Below are positions 18,477 to 28,194 of a DNA stretch of 35,629 nucleotides, one piece after another. The stretch covers positions 1 through 35,629 of the forward strand of contig MCFL01000245.1 in assembly GCA_002102555.1 (NCBI GenBank), written 5' to 3'. Source of the stretch: Catenaria anguillulae PL171 (taxonomy: Eukaryota > Blastocladiomycota > Blastocladiomycetes > Blastocladiales > Catenariaceae). The position numbers and the translations under genes are program-made. Within the stretch, counting starts at the first letter, position 1; each line of letters starts with the position of its first letter. The notes beneath the pieces are model-generated. The model saw only the letters and a list, made by a program, of their open reading frames with translations, was not told where the DNA came from and did no database searches.

Positions 18477-19903
18477 ATGACCAACAATGACAATTCCAGT
18501 AGCGAACCCTTCGCAATGTCACAACAACATGCCATCATTGACGATGCAGGCACGCAGCCCGGGGATAGCGAGCTGGTCATTTCAGACCCGAGTGCCGTCT
18601 CTGTCGACACCCCAACGTTTCCTGACCAGCAAATGGCTGCACGCCGACATATTCAAGACATGGCGCTCGACTTTGTCTGTGCGATGGCAACGCTCAGCCC
18701 GTCTCAGCCGCCCCAGATTCCGCTTGTACCTCGCCCAGTCACATTTCGCGTCGGCGACTTGGTGTCAGATCATCACGAAGAATCTCCCTTGTCCTCGATT
18801 CGGTCCCTCACCCAAACAGCCAAAGTGATGCAGCTCATGCATGATCATCTACCAGCTCCCGTTCCAGCACCGGCGCCGACACAAGCTCTCCTTCTGCATC
18901 AAGTTCAAGAGTCGGCCAGTCAATCGCATGTCATGGAGAGTGCTGCCCAACGGCCGCTCTTCGTCACGCGTCGTGACTTGTACTATCAAGATCCAGAGCT
19001 TTTCAAGTCGCAACGAACCGTTGATGCGATCGTGAACTCCCTGTCACATACGATTCGTCCTCTTTCTCAGCATTCCCACGAACCCGTCATGGGGGATGAT
19101 CTGCAACTGTCCACCACCAAGCTCTTGGATGCAAGTCACCTTGGCGTTGTCGCATCATCCCGTGGGGTCGCTCTTGGGTCGTGCAGGCTCCACTTGCTTC
19201 CATCAACAAGCAACTCGTCGGAACACAACATTGTCGACCTCGGGACGACCGGGTCTACTGGCATCCTTCTTCCTCCAGCCGCCCAAATCCGACGCGTTAA
19301 GCTCGACCCTGAAGTTGCTTGGGTTCTCATTGTTGAAAAGGATGCTACCTTTCAATCCCTCGCTCAGCAGGATTTTCCACGCTCATGTTCTCCCCCTGGG
19401 CTCATTGTCACATCGCGAGGATTTCCCGACTTTGCCACTCGCCAGTTTTTGCACTTGTTGCCCGACACGGTCCAAATGTACACGTTAGTGGATGCGGATC
19501 CGTTTGGGGTGCACATTCACTGGATGTATCAGCAGGCATTGACGGATAGGACGGTGACGCATTTGGGCGTTCATTTGGAGGACATGATTCATCAACACGG
19601 CGGGCAAGAAAGTGTCATGGCCTTGGCGGATGCCGACTTGAAACGGATCAAGTTTTTGATGGGGAACGAGGAAGTGAAGCTGCAAGCAGGAATCATGTAC
19701 GAATCTCACCCTGAGGATATCACAGTTTGTTTCGGTGAGCTGATACACGATTCTGCAGGAGAACGCTTCAAACCATGCTCCACATGCGGGTCAAGGCCGA
19801 GGTTCAAGCTTTGGGCAGCCAGCTGTTGCCATACTTGCATCAACGGCTGCAAGCTCGGCCGATTCAGTCACAAAGGATGGGTACTGCTTCGTCGGCGGTT
19901 TGA
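18477..19903 (+). CDS. SPO11: SPO11/Rec12 meiotic DNA double-strand-break protein (2 exons)
   Basis: Exons 18477-19696 and 19759-19903 give 454 residues. The family is the topoisomerase VI A subunit-like SPO11, which cuts DNA through a tyrosyl phosphodiester to start meiotic recombination. Visible marks are the winged-helix motif RRDLYYQDPELF with the Tyr169/Tyr170 pair, SQRTVDAIV, and GILLPPAAQI. The Toprim acidic residues are Glu287 in VEKDATF and Asp339/Asp341 in LVDADPFG. The second exon supplies the family's final KAEVQALGS...YL segment. The donor GTACGA at 19697 restores the frame. Without splicing the frame stays open to 19928 with a different cysteine-rich tail. Met13 (18513) is an alternative start. 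Confidence 0.9.
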
Positions 19904-19998
19904 GTGTTTGGTCTCGTCGTGCATTTAGTTTCAATCCTGTATATTTACATCGCTGTAAAAATGTGATTGTGTGTGATACACCCGACGTCGGTCTGGCA

Positions 19999-21600
19999 TT
20001 ACAGCCCAGAAAAGAATGACTCTTCAACCTTTGCCTTCTTTGGTTTCTTGGCCGCAAACACCTCGGCCTGCTTTTGGCGCTTCTTCTTGCGCTTCCGAGA
20101 CTTGGCTGATCCGCCGTCATCATCGCTGCCATCCGTATCAGCGGCAGCTGCCGCCCCCTCGTCGTCGGACGCAACAAATACGGTCGCAAGATCGAGCTTG
20201 GTATCGTGTTCCTCGTCCTGTGACTCCGAGTCAGTCTGCGGCGGAGGGGCAAAAGGCCCTTTCCGCTCTTTGGGTGATTCCGACATGTTGGTACCTTCTG
20301 TCTCGTCCACGTCCTCAAACTCGTCAACCGACTCCCACGAATCATCCGATGGAATCCCGCCAGCCGCCTCCTCGCCATTGTCATCCACAGGTGCCTGCTC
20401 CTCATCGCTCCCGTCGCAGTCGTCCATGAACCCGAGCCCCCAAAACTTGACCGTGGCGTCATGCGACGACGACGCCAGCCATCTGCGATTGCGATCCACC
20501 GCCAGATTCTCAATCGGAAACTCTTCATGGTGCCCAATCAAACCCAAAAGCTTGTTGGGCAACACGGAGCAAATCCGGACAATGCCGTCGCTCGACCCCG
20601 TCGCTACCACATCCTCGCCCAGCGGTACAATTGCATCCACGGACCCGGGATGTCCAGGGAACCGATCCATCATATCGCCCCACCATCCCCACTTCCAAAT
20701 CGACAAGGCGCCGTCGCCCTGGCCAACAACCACGCGCGACCCGCCGTGCAGCGGGGTCAAGCATTGCAGCTCGGTTTCCATGTTGTCCGAGCGGGCAATG
20801 ATGTTGGACTTGCGAATGTCGTATACGGCGAGGTATCCATCGGCGCCAACAGACACGATGGTTTTCTTGTGCGGAACCCAGTGCAAGTCCGTGACGAGGT
20901 CTGATTCGTGTTCGTGCCACTCTTGGACAACGGATTTGGAGCGCAGGTCCCACACGCGCACGTCGCCCGTGTCCGAGCCGGATGCGATGAGCGATTCCGT
21001 GAGTGGAAGGAGAATGTTGATTGGGTCGCTGTAAATGGGAAGACAAAATACATCAGCCTTCAGCATGGAACAATGGATCTCATGGCAAAGAAACGCACTC
21101 GTGAGCCTTGCTCTTCTTGAGCACAATCTGCTTGGTCGTCATGTCCATGACTTGAATCGACTTATCCGTGGACGCAGAGTACAAGTGTGATCCGTCGGCG
21201 TTGAATCGCACACATCGGACAGAGTCCTTGTGGTGTTTGGAGGCAAACAGTCGCTTGGTTGACGCATCCGTGTACTCGTAGCTAGGAAGAATCGGCAGCG
21301 TGAGTCGAATTGTGCACGCACACATGGCCCAGTCTTGCAAGTCCAAAGCGTACCAGTGGACCTGGCCCGTGATTGTGGACAAGGCGAGAATGTCGTTGTT
21401 TGGGTGGAAATGCAGAGAGAGTGGCAGCGTGTCCTTGAGTGAAATGGTCGGCCCTTGCGCAGAAAGCGACTCTGCTTCAGGATCCTCCTGCTTCTTGCTC
21501 TTGTTCTTTACCTTGTCCTTTTTCCCCTGCAGCCAAGAATACTCGAGCACAAGTCAGCTTGAGGTTCCGAAACGCGTGCCGAGACAGCGGCACAAACCAT
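19999..21600 (-). CDS. JIP5: WD40 protein of the WDR55/Jip5 family
   Basis: Minus strand. Coding runs 21526-21099, a 70-bp intron (21098-21029), then 21028-19999. An upstream acceptor CTGCAG at 21532-21527 and an ATG followed directly by GTTTGT at 21600 suggest a first exon that is only the start codon; this gives an exact 486 residues but is unproven. WD repeats cover about residues 40-340 (for example VRVWDLR and VKFWGLG). An acidic region and a Lys/Arg-rich nuclear tail ending FFSGL follow, as in Jip5. The family acts in the nucleolus in rRNA and large-subunit maturation. It shares a roughly 300-bp divergent promoter with the Rpr2-like gene. Confidence 0.85.
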
Positions 21601-21897
21601 TGTGGTTCGAGTATCGTAATGGCAGTATCGGCAGCCACTGGCAAATGTTCATGGAACACTATTGCATTCGTGCATTCATGGCTACAACTTGCATCGCCAC
21701 AAGCCTCTGGATCAGCTGTTGAGCGTATTGGATTGGCATGGGAGAGGCGCGAAGAAGAAGTGGGAACGGGCCTTCTCAATCACATGATCTCACCCGATGC
21801 GTTTCCATGTTCACCCGACAAGGCAGTGGCCAGCCGACTTTCAAGGTGAAAGCTCCCGTTAGAAGAATCAAACCCCAATGCAAAAACTGATTGCAAC

Positions 21898-22602
21898 ATG
21901 TCCTCATCAACTCCCGACTCTGCCTCCTTGGCTGCCGACCAAGTCCGGCGCCTAGCCTACCTGCACGACGCCGTCGAGCTCTACTCGCGGTCCTCTCCAG
22001 CACTTGCGGCCTGGTACGGCCTCCAGTTTGTCGAGCGGGCACACGACGACGGTATTGCGCTCAACGATGCCGTCACCAAGACCATCTGCACCAAGTGCGG
22101 GTCGCTCCTGGTGCCCGCAGTGACGAGAAGCGTGGAAATGCGGGGCAAGGGGAAAGGATTAACGGTGCAGCAAGAGTGTTGCCGGTGTAAGCAAAGGGTT
22201 GTGGTGCAAGGAAAGGTGGCCAAGTCGGACAGGAAGCGTGTGGCGGTTGTGGGAAACGCGAGCGGGTCGGGGGCAAAGACCAAGGCGGTCGGAGCAGGCA
22301 AAGCTACGACAGGGAAGGCGGCGAAGTTAAGCAAGGCAGAAAGTGTGCCCGTATCCACCTCAAAGTCTGGTTCAGGGGCAAAAGTACCAACAGTTGTCAG
22401 CAAGCAGCAGGTACCGACAGGATCCAAGGGCAAGGGCAGGGGCAAGGCGGTCGAGCAAAATGTCGTGCAGGATGACGATTCGGCAAGCCGGCGCAGTATG
22501 AGTAAAAAGAAGAGCACGCTGCGTGGGTTGCTGTCGCTGCAAAAGAAGAATGAGGCCGATTCAAAGTCGCTATCACTCAACGATTTCCTGTCCAACTTGT
22601 GA
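21898..22602 (+). CDS. Rpr2/Rpp21/Snm1-like RNase P/MRP protein subunit
   Basis: A single exon of 234 residues with a CAACATG start. The first 110 residues fit the Rpr2 family. A helical RLAYLHDAVELY...YGLQFVERA stretch comes first. A zinc ribbon follows, formed by CTKC (about residues 62-65) and a second Cys cluster CCRCKQR. The rest is a low-complexity Lys/Ser/Gly tail, longer than in yeast Rpr2, ending SLNDFLSNL. The family protein binds the RNase P or MRP RNA and supports tRNA 5' processing or rRNA cleavage. I cannot tell Rpr2 from Snm1. It is divergent from the WDR55/Jip5 gene, another RNA-maturation factor. Confidence 0.8.
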   Translation: MSSSTPDSASLAADQVRRLAYLHDAVELYSRSSPALAAWYGLQFVERAHDDGIALNDAVTKTICTKCGSLLVPAVTRSVEMRGKGKGLTVQQECCRCKQRVVVQGKVAKSDRKRVAVVGNASGSGAKTKAVGAGKATTGKAAKLSKAESVPVSTSKSGSGAKVPTVVSKQQVPTGSKGKGRGKAVEQNVVQDDDSASRRSMSKKKSTLRGLLSLQKKNEADSKSLSLNDFLSNL

Positions 22603-22683
22603 TATGCATAAATGTACACGATACCCCTCGTTTTCTCTAACTTGTGTATATGAAGGCGGAGTATATTGAGGAAGAGCACACAT

Positions 22684-23982
22684 CTATGGCGATGACGGAT
22701 ACACCCAACTCCCACTTCGACTCCCACTTGCGCTCCTATCCCCACCTGCCCCTGCTCCAATCAACCTCCGTGCCCTGGCCGACCTGGACGAGCCCCTCGT
22801 GACTGGGGGCCGCAACCAATCCTTGATCCAATCCATGGCCCTTGCCGACATCTCAATCAAGTACCAATCTACAATGATTTCTGCAAGCACAAAAGGCTCA
22901 ATCCCGGCCACGAGTCTGCGCCATGGCAACACCTCGAGCCCCAACTGTGCCCGCCACACGGCCACCCGCGGCGCATGTACAGCCATTTTTGCAATGAGCG
23001 GCGGGACCCATGCTTCCAGCAACAGCAGCGCAAGTCCTGGCGGCGGTGGTACAACCTGCGCATGTGGCTGCGACGCCTTTGGCCTCTGCTCGCGCGACTT
23101 GACCATGGCCATGCGTGTTGCAGTGACAAGCAATTGCTCGGCGGAATCGATAAGCTCGTGCGCGGCCCACCAAATGAGATCCGGGTGTGGGTCAGGGCCC
23201 GACCCGAGTTGGTACGATGTAAATGGAGCCAGGATCATGGTTGCATACGACGCGGGCGTGAGCGATGGGCCAGGGTGGCCGAGGTGGCGAAGCATGGAGG
23301 TGTGGCGGAACGGGTAGGCGAGGTAACGGGCAATGCGTGGTCCAAAGAAGCGGGCCAGTGGAGGGATGTGTGGCTGGCGGGGTCGAGACGACGAGGACGA
23401 GGGCGTGGTCGACGCATCGGGTGCAAAGGTGCGGGCAAGAGTCGAGAGGATGGCGGTTTGGGTGTCATTGGAAGATGTACTGCGATGTCGGCGGCGGCTC
23501 CTTGAAGCCGAAGATGTGGAAAAGGATGCGCTGGATGAGGATGGAGCGTTGGCGTTGAGATGCAAGACAATCAGCGTCGCCGGCCACAATGTTGACTCGA
23601 GAAAAGATGCAACCATGGCCGGGCGCGCAGCCGATGGGAATCGACCGGACGGCGCAACAGACACCGCAGCATTTGCTGGCACGGACCGAAACGCGATGGC
23701 AAACCAGGACGGCGACTGCCACACGCTCATGTGCAGGCGCCACGCATCGAGCGGCCAGGTGAGTACTGACTGGATGGAGATGAAGCCAAGGCCGAGAGCG
23801 AGGTCGTGGGATCGGCGGGGAGGGTCTGTCTGAGCGCCAATACCCGCGGCCATGACGCCGATTGTTGTGAGGACGGAATTCTGTGCATTGATGAGGCGCA
23901 CTTCGCGTTGTTCCGCGTCCGAGGCGGCATCCGAGTCGACGCTGTCGGCAGCAGACTGGTACAGGTTCGAGTCGCGGGCCAT
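22684..23982 (-). CDS. unrecognised protein, possibly a diverged mitochondrial carrier-like protein
   Basis: An uninterrupted minus-strand frame of 432 residues from the ATG at 23982 (MARDSNLY). The open frame extends a little upstream without a better ATG. I do not recognise it with confidence. It contains several hydrophobic segments and one stretch, WPLDAWRLHM, close to the mitochondrial carrier signature (Pro-x-Asp-x-x-Arg). A second weak candidate lies near YPFRHTSMLRHL. Divergent outer-membrane carriers such as Ugo1/SLC25A46 look like this, but three repeats are not clear. A Ser/Arg-rich insert spans about 150-205. It diverges from MIA40 over 341 bp and converges on the Rpr2-like gene, 81 bp between stops. 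Confidence 0.65.
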   Translation of the reverse strand: MARDSNLYQSAADSVDSDAASDAEQREVRLINAQNSVLTTIGVMAAGIGAQTDPPRRSHDLALGLGFISIQSVLTWPLDAWRLHMSVWQSPSWFAIAFRSVPANAAVSVAPSGRFPSAARPAMVASFLESTLWPATLIVLHLNANAPSSSSASFSTSSASRSRRRHRSTSSNDTQTAILSTLARTFAPDASTTPSSSSSRPRQPHIPPLARFFGPRIARYLAYPFRHTSMLRHLGHPGPSLTPASYATMILAPFTSYQLGSGPDPHPDLIWWAAHELIDSAEQLLVTATRMAMVKSREQRPKASQPHAQVVPPPPGLALLLLEAWVPPLIAKMAVHAPRVAVWRAQLGLEVLPWRRLVAGIEPFVLAEIIVDWYLIEMSARAMDWIKDWLRPPVTRGSSRSARARRLIGAGAGGDRSASGSRSGSWVYPSSP

Positions 23983-24240
23983 TGGCTTCTTGATTCTGAG
24001 ACTGCGTGCGTGCGTGCGTGTCAAGTATTGGGAAGATGCTTTAGCTTCGAGTGTGTCACTGTCGCCTCATTTATTGATTTACACTTGAATGATGGGAAGA
24101 AACGTTAACGGCCTCCGAAGCATTCGGAAATACGAAGGAAGCGGGCCGCCGATCGGACGCAGTGCGACATGAGCAAACATTTTCGTCGCTGTCAGCCCAA
24201 CTCCGAAACCGATCCGCTCAATTACTCATCTCCCCCCTCT

Positions 24241-24321
24241 GTAAGTATCTCTCTTCCAAAGACAAGCGCATCCCATGTAACATACAAGCATCACAATCAC
24301 ATTGACAAAAGCATCCATCAG
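24241..24321 (+). other. probable 5' UTR intron of MIA40
   Basis: GTAAGTATCT at 24241 is a textbook donor, and an acceptor CAG ends at 24321, leaving only CC before the ATG at 24324. The 81-bp size matches other introns here. A leader intron would join the promoter exon to the start codon. Confidence 0.5.
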
Positions 24322-24323
24322 CC

Positions 24324-24800
24324 ATGTCATACACTCGGGTCGAAGACAATAAGGACACCGTCACCTTCATCACCAAGGACGATCTGGACCAGCTCTCCTC
24401 GAGCCCCTCGGCCAGCGCCGGATCCCAAGGCGCCGTCTCGGCCTCGGGCGAAATCAACTGGGACTGCCCCTGCCTTGGCGGCATGGCCTACGGCCCCTGC
24501 GGCGAGCAGTTCCGCGACGCCTTCTCGTGCTTTGTCTACTCGGAAGGGGATCCCAAAGGCATTGACTGCGTCGAAAAGTTCCAAGCCATGCAAGAGTGCT
24601 TCCGTCAGTACCCTGAGGTGTATGCCGAGGAGCTCAAGGATGAGAATGACGAGCCCACCGAGGTGTCGAGCGACGCTGCTCAGTCATCACCTGCGGAACC
24701 AGAGACTACAGCCAGTGAAGCATTGCCCGTGGCTGATCCGACCGCCGACGCCGTACTGGATGCGGAAGAGCCGACCACCACAAGCCCATCGTTGGCGTAA
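24324..24800 (+). CDS. MIA40: Mia40/CHCHD4 mitochondrial intermembrane-space oxidoreductase
   Basis: 158 residues in one coding exon. The redox CPC motif is Cys48-Pro-Cys50, followed by the twin CX9C helices (Cys59/Cys69 and Cys82/Cys92) within the highly conserved [17 protein letters not shown] block. Mia40 oxidises incoming small Cys-rich proteins in the intermembrane space and passes electrons to Erv1. There is no N-terminal membrane anchor, so it is the short soluble type of animals and plants. The long membrane-anchored form of yeasts is different. The C-terminal 50 residues are acidic and low in complexity. It diverges from the possibly mitochondrial gene to its left. Confidence 0.95.
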   Translation: MSYTRVEDNKDTVTFITKDDLDQLSSSPSASAGSQGAVSASGEINWDCPCLGGMAYGPCGEQFRDAFSCFVYSEGDPKGIDCVEKFQAMQECFRQYPEVYAEELKDENDEPTEVSSDAAQSSPAEPETTASEALPVADPTADAVLDAEEPTTTSPSLA

Positions 24801-25019
24801 TGAATGAATGACCTGACGTGCATTTGAGGATCATGTTGACTGGGGCCGTGCTCATGACTCGAATCGTGTTCGATGCGTGGACGGAGCGCAGTAGTTAGCC
24901 CATATCACTCTATATTTTTGATACATTGTATATTGATATCGTTTAGCTAGCTGGGTCGTGCGATTTTTCAAGCAAAATATCCCACACTCACTCGCCCACT
25001 CTCTCAAGTCTGGACTTGC

Positions 25020-27614
25020 CTAGCTTGCCTCCTGCTCTTGCCTCGGTTGTAGCTGCTGCTGCTGGGCGAGCACGTCTGCAACGCTGGTTGCCAGTCCTGT
25101 GGGACTCGCGCTCGTGCTTGGCGACGATGACAGTGATGGGCTGAGCGTTCGGCTGCCGGACCGACTCCCATTGACGGTCCACGCGGAATCCTTGACGCCG
25201 CCCTTGCCGTCGCCTCGCTTCAATACTCCAGGCTCGCTTGCTCCGTCCTCGTGCTCCTCACCCGCCTCCTCCATAACTGTCCACGTACTCCCAGGCTCAC
25301 CTGCTCCACTTGCATATACGCCCGGATTCCGCCACGCTGCCTCCCGATCCGCCAAACTCACGGCAGTTCTGTTTTCATCCGCCAACCCAACAGCGCTCGC
25401 GCCAAAGATGGGTAGTCCTCTCCCTCTTGCGCTTCCCAGAGACGACGCCGAACTTGCACTTGAACTCTTTCTGATGACTCCGTTCCTAAGCTTGCTCCAC
25501 AGCCTCGAGAACAAGCCTGCGCCGACCTTGACGACGGCCGCATCCATATCCTCCTCGGTGGGCTCTGTGCCAACGTCGCATTCCAACTGCAACTGCCGCA
25601 ACGGCTCGATCCCACCCCTTGTCACCCACGCATCCTGCATGACATCGTGCAACACAATGCGCTTTGCAGGATCCTTTTCCAACAAGCCGGCCAGCAAAGA
25701 CTTCAACTCGCTCGAAATACCCACTTGGTCAAACTCGGGCTCCTCGTTGGCAATCACCTGATACAACTCCATCAAATGCGGCGCCTCAAACGGCGTGTGC
25801 CCGTGCGTCAAGCAGTACAGTGTCACACCCAAGCACCACACGTCAAGTGCGCGGCCGTGAATCTGGACGGCCGATGGGTCGCAGCATTCAGGTGGGGTAA
25901 ACGCGGGCGATGCGGTGCGAATGGGCATGTGGTCGTCGACCGACGTGTCGTCCGAACACATGTGCGCAATGCCAAAGTCCGAGATTTGCGCGCGGTCGTC
26001 GTGCGTCAGAAGAATGTTTTCAGGTTTGAGGTCGCAGTGGATGACGCGTTGCGAGTGGACTGGAGTGGAGACGTGAGTGATTGAGTCGGCGTGACGGTGG
26101 AAAGCGCAATGTTGAAAATTGAAGTCAGATGATGTACGTACGATATTCAAGGCCGAGTACAACATCCCGAAAGTATTTCCAGGCTTGATCTTCTGGGAAT
26201 GGCTCCACTCGTTCGCCCATGTTGAGTGACATGATTGGTCTCGCGCACAGCTCAAACACTGCAAAACGACGCAAGGCCACAGACAGTGAGCACTGAGGAT
26301 AAGTCGTCCGGGTTGCTCCACTCCCGTACCCATGTACAAGTTATCCTCGTCCTCGTCATCCAACACCTCCAACAAGCTCGTGACATTGGGGTGACCCAAA
26401 CTCAACTTTTTGAACACGGCCACCTCGTGCCGAATATCGTGCTTGTACCCATTCGAGTCGGCAGAGCACACAGCCTTGAGCCGAAACCTCCGCTTGAGCC
26501 GCGACTTTGAGATGATTTTGCACGCATACTCGTTTTCGTCTTCGACATTGTACACCCTGACCACTTTTCCATAACTGCCCGCGCCAATCTCATCCAAAAT
26601 CAAGTACTGGTTAATCAACAGCGACCCGGCATCAGGTTGATCGACAAACGCCGACGGCGGCGTCACGAGCCCCGGTGTCGAGTGCCTGCGCACATCATGC
26701 AAGTTCAAGCTCGACAGCTCACCACTGTACATGTCAACGGGCGAAGTGGCCATGAGCCGCGGCGACTCGACCGACGATTTGCGCACGAGAAACGTCTCCT
26801 TGACTGGCGAGGGGCACCGCAGCGAGTGCGGTGAGGCACTGCGGATCGACGCGGCGGGCGACCCGGATCGGCGGCTGGACATGTGTGGGTGTTGCTGGTA
26901 GCCCTCGGAGGGAGAGCGCAAGCGCGGTTGCTTCTTGGGTGATGAGACTTTGGCGGGGCTCAGCCGGGCGGCAAGTGCCGAGGGAGAGAGCGGGTTGAGC
27001 GAGTTGAAGCGCGAGTGTGGCGGCGGAATGGCTGCAGACTGGGACTGTTGCTGCTGCTGGTGCCTCAGCTGCTGGTGCAGATTGCGAGACCCGTGCAAGT
27101 GACGAGGCGCGTCCGGTGTAGCGGATCGCATAGGCGAGCTGGAGCGTGAAATGGCAGGTGAAGATGGAAGCGACATGGATTGGATGGATTGCGTCAGTTT
27201 CGCGACCCAATTCCCACGCGAGCTTGACGACTTTGATGAAGCTGGCGACCACGGTGGTGGTGGTGCGTTATTGCGCAGCGGCGAAGATGGTGACGAGCTG
27301 GTTGGAGATGACGACGTGGCCATCCGCCGCGCCTGATGCGGATTGAGGCGCACGGATGGTGATCGCGAGGATATGGATGGTGGTGTTTGAGGTAATGGTA
27401 TACTCGCCGCTTTGCGCGGCGTACTTGGAGTCGAGGCCAAGTGAGCTGGCGCCGGCGCGCTGGGTGTTGTCGGCGACGACGCAAGACCCGGCGCACGCCC
27501 CATGGCGGCCGTGGGAGCCGTGGTGTCGCTCATTGAAATTTCTACTTCTATTGCACCGAGTGGCAGTGCATTCGAGAGTGGTGCGATGATCGGTTGGTGA
27601 AGTGTTGTGGACAT
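25020..27614 (-). CDS. CaMKK/Sak1-type Ser/Thr protein kinase (3 exons)
   Basis: Minus-strand exons 27614-26330, 26258-26142 and 26059-25020 give 813 residues. A Ser/Pro-rich disordered N-terminus (about 330 residues, with a Gln run) precedes the kinase domain (about 335-612). Visible elements are the glycine loop GAGSYGKV, the YACKIISK lysine, DFG followed by IAH, and a final DAWVTRGGIEPL typical of CaMKK-family kinases that activate Snf1/AMPK (Sak1, Tos3, Elm1). A loop after the VAIK lysine matches the family's insert. The catalytic-loop motif reads HCDLKPEN, with Cys where most kinases have Arg. The Ser-rich tail ends in a Gln-rich stretch. Confidence 0.88.
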   Translation of the reverse strand: MSTTLHQPIIAPLSNALPLGAIEVEISMSDTTAPTAAMGRAPGLASSPTTPSAPAPAHLASTPSTPRKAASIPLPQTPPSISSRSPSVRLNPHQARRMATSSSPTSSSPSSPLRNNAPPPPWSPASSKSSSSRGNWVAKLTQSIQSMSLPSSPAISRSSSPMRSATPDAPRHLHGSRNLHQQLRHQQQQQSQSAAIPPPHSRFNSLNPLSPSALAARLSPAKVSSPKKQPRLRSPSEGYQQHPHMSSRRSGSPAASIRSASPHSLRCPSPVKETFLVRKSSVESPRLMATSPVDMYSGELSSLNLHDVRRHSTPGLVTPPSAFVDQPDAGSLLINQYLILDEIGAGSYGKVVRVYNVEDENEYACKIISKSRLKRRFRLKAVCSADSNGYKHDIRHEVAVFKKLSLGHPNVTSLLEVLDDEDEDNLYMGTGVEQPGRLILSAHCLWPCVVLQCLSCARDQSCHSTWANEWSHSQKIKPGNTFGMLYSALNIVRTSSDFNFQHCAFHRHADSITHVSTPVHSQRVIHCDLKPENILLTHDDRAQISDFGIAHMCSDDTSVDDHMPIRTASPAFTPPECCDPSAVQIHGRALDVWCLGVTLYCLTHGHTPFEAPHLMELYQVIANEEPEFDQVGISSELKSLLAGLLEKDPAKRIVLHDVMQDAWVTRGGIEPLRQLQLECDVGTEPTEEDMDAAVVKVGAGLFSRLWSKLRNGVIRKSSSASSASSLGSARGRGLPIFGASAVGLADENRTAVSLADREAAWRNPGVYASGAGEPGSTWTVMEEAGEEHEDGASEPGVLKRGDGKGGVKDSAWTVNGSRSGSRTLSPSLSSSPSTSASPTGLATSVADVLAQQQQLQPRQEQEAS

Positions 27615-28194
27615 TTTTTTGTTTTTGGGAACAGGTGATGGTGGGTTCAGGTGAGTTGCCGCTGTCAAGCCAACGCGAAGTCGAGCAGAGGGGTAGGTGC
27701 AAGATGACACACGCGGCAACCGGCCAGGTGCATCCAGGGATTTAAAAAAGGGGGCAAGTGGTATTATGCGAGCCCCCTTGAAGACATGTGGCACTGATTC
27801 ACACATTTGGAAAGAAGATTTTGCCTCGGGTCTGCCAAATCTGAGATCGTTAGCAAAGGGGAATCGACGCGTCCCACAGTAGCACCTGCGAACAGAAACT
27901 CCGATCCGTTCACTTCTTTCAAGTTGCCGCATGTATATGTAGCACAAATCATGGTCCCACCACCTGCCAAATCGGGTTAGGCCTGGTGGCGTTTGAAGAA
28001 TTGAGCTCAATAAGTACACAACTCTCCCATATCCCAGCCGTCGACGAGGTCCAGAACCGGCTGTCGGCTCTGCCTCATACACAGTGGCAGCATGAGGCAA
28101 TCGCAGATGTGTCCCCACAATACAAGAATGGAAATGAAGTAGATGTAGATTCATGCAGTCTATATTGATTGAAATGATCCATCCACCCACATGA
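27615..28194. other. kinase upstream region, no gene seen
   Basis: 580 bp between the stop of the minus-strand GH47 gene and the start of the minus-strand kinase gene; it should hold the kinase promoter. The minus strand stays open across it by chance, in frame with the kinase, but the encoded sequence is unlike any family and lies upstream of a good ATG. Confidence 0.5.

Noticed and set aside
19735-19758. 24-bp GTGAGC...CTGCAG intron in SPO11
   Set aside because: Too short for this genome's introns and wrong phase; the 62-bp intron from 19697 fits size and frame.
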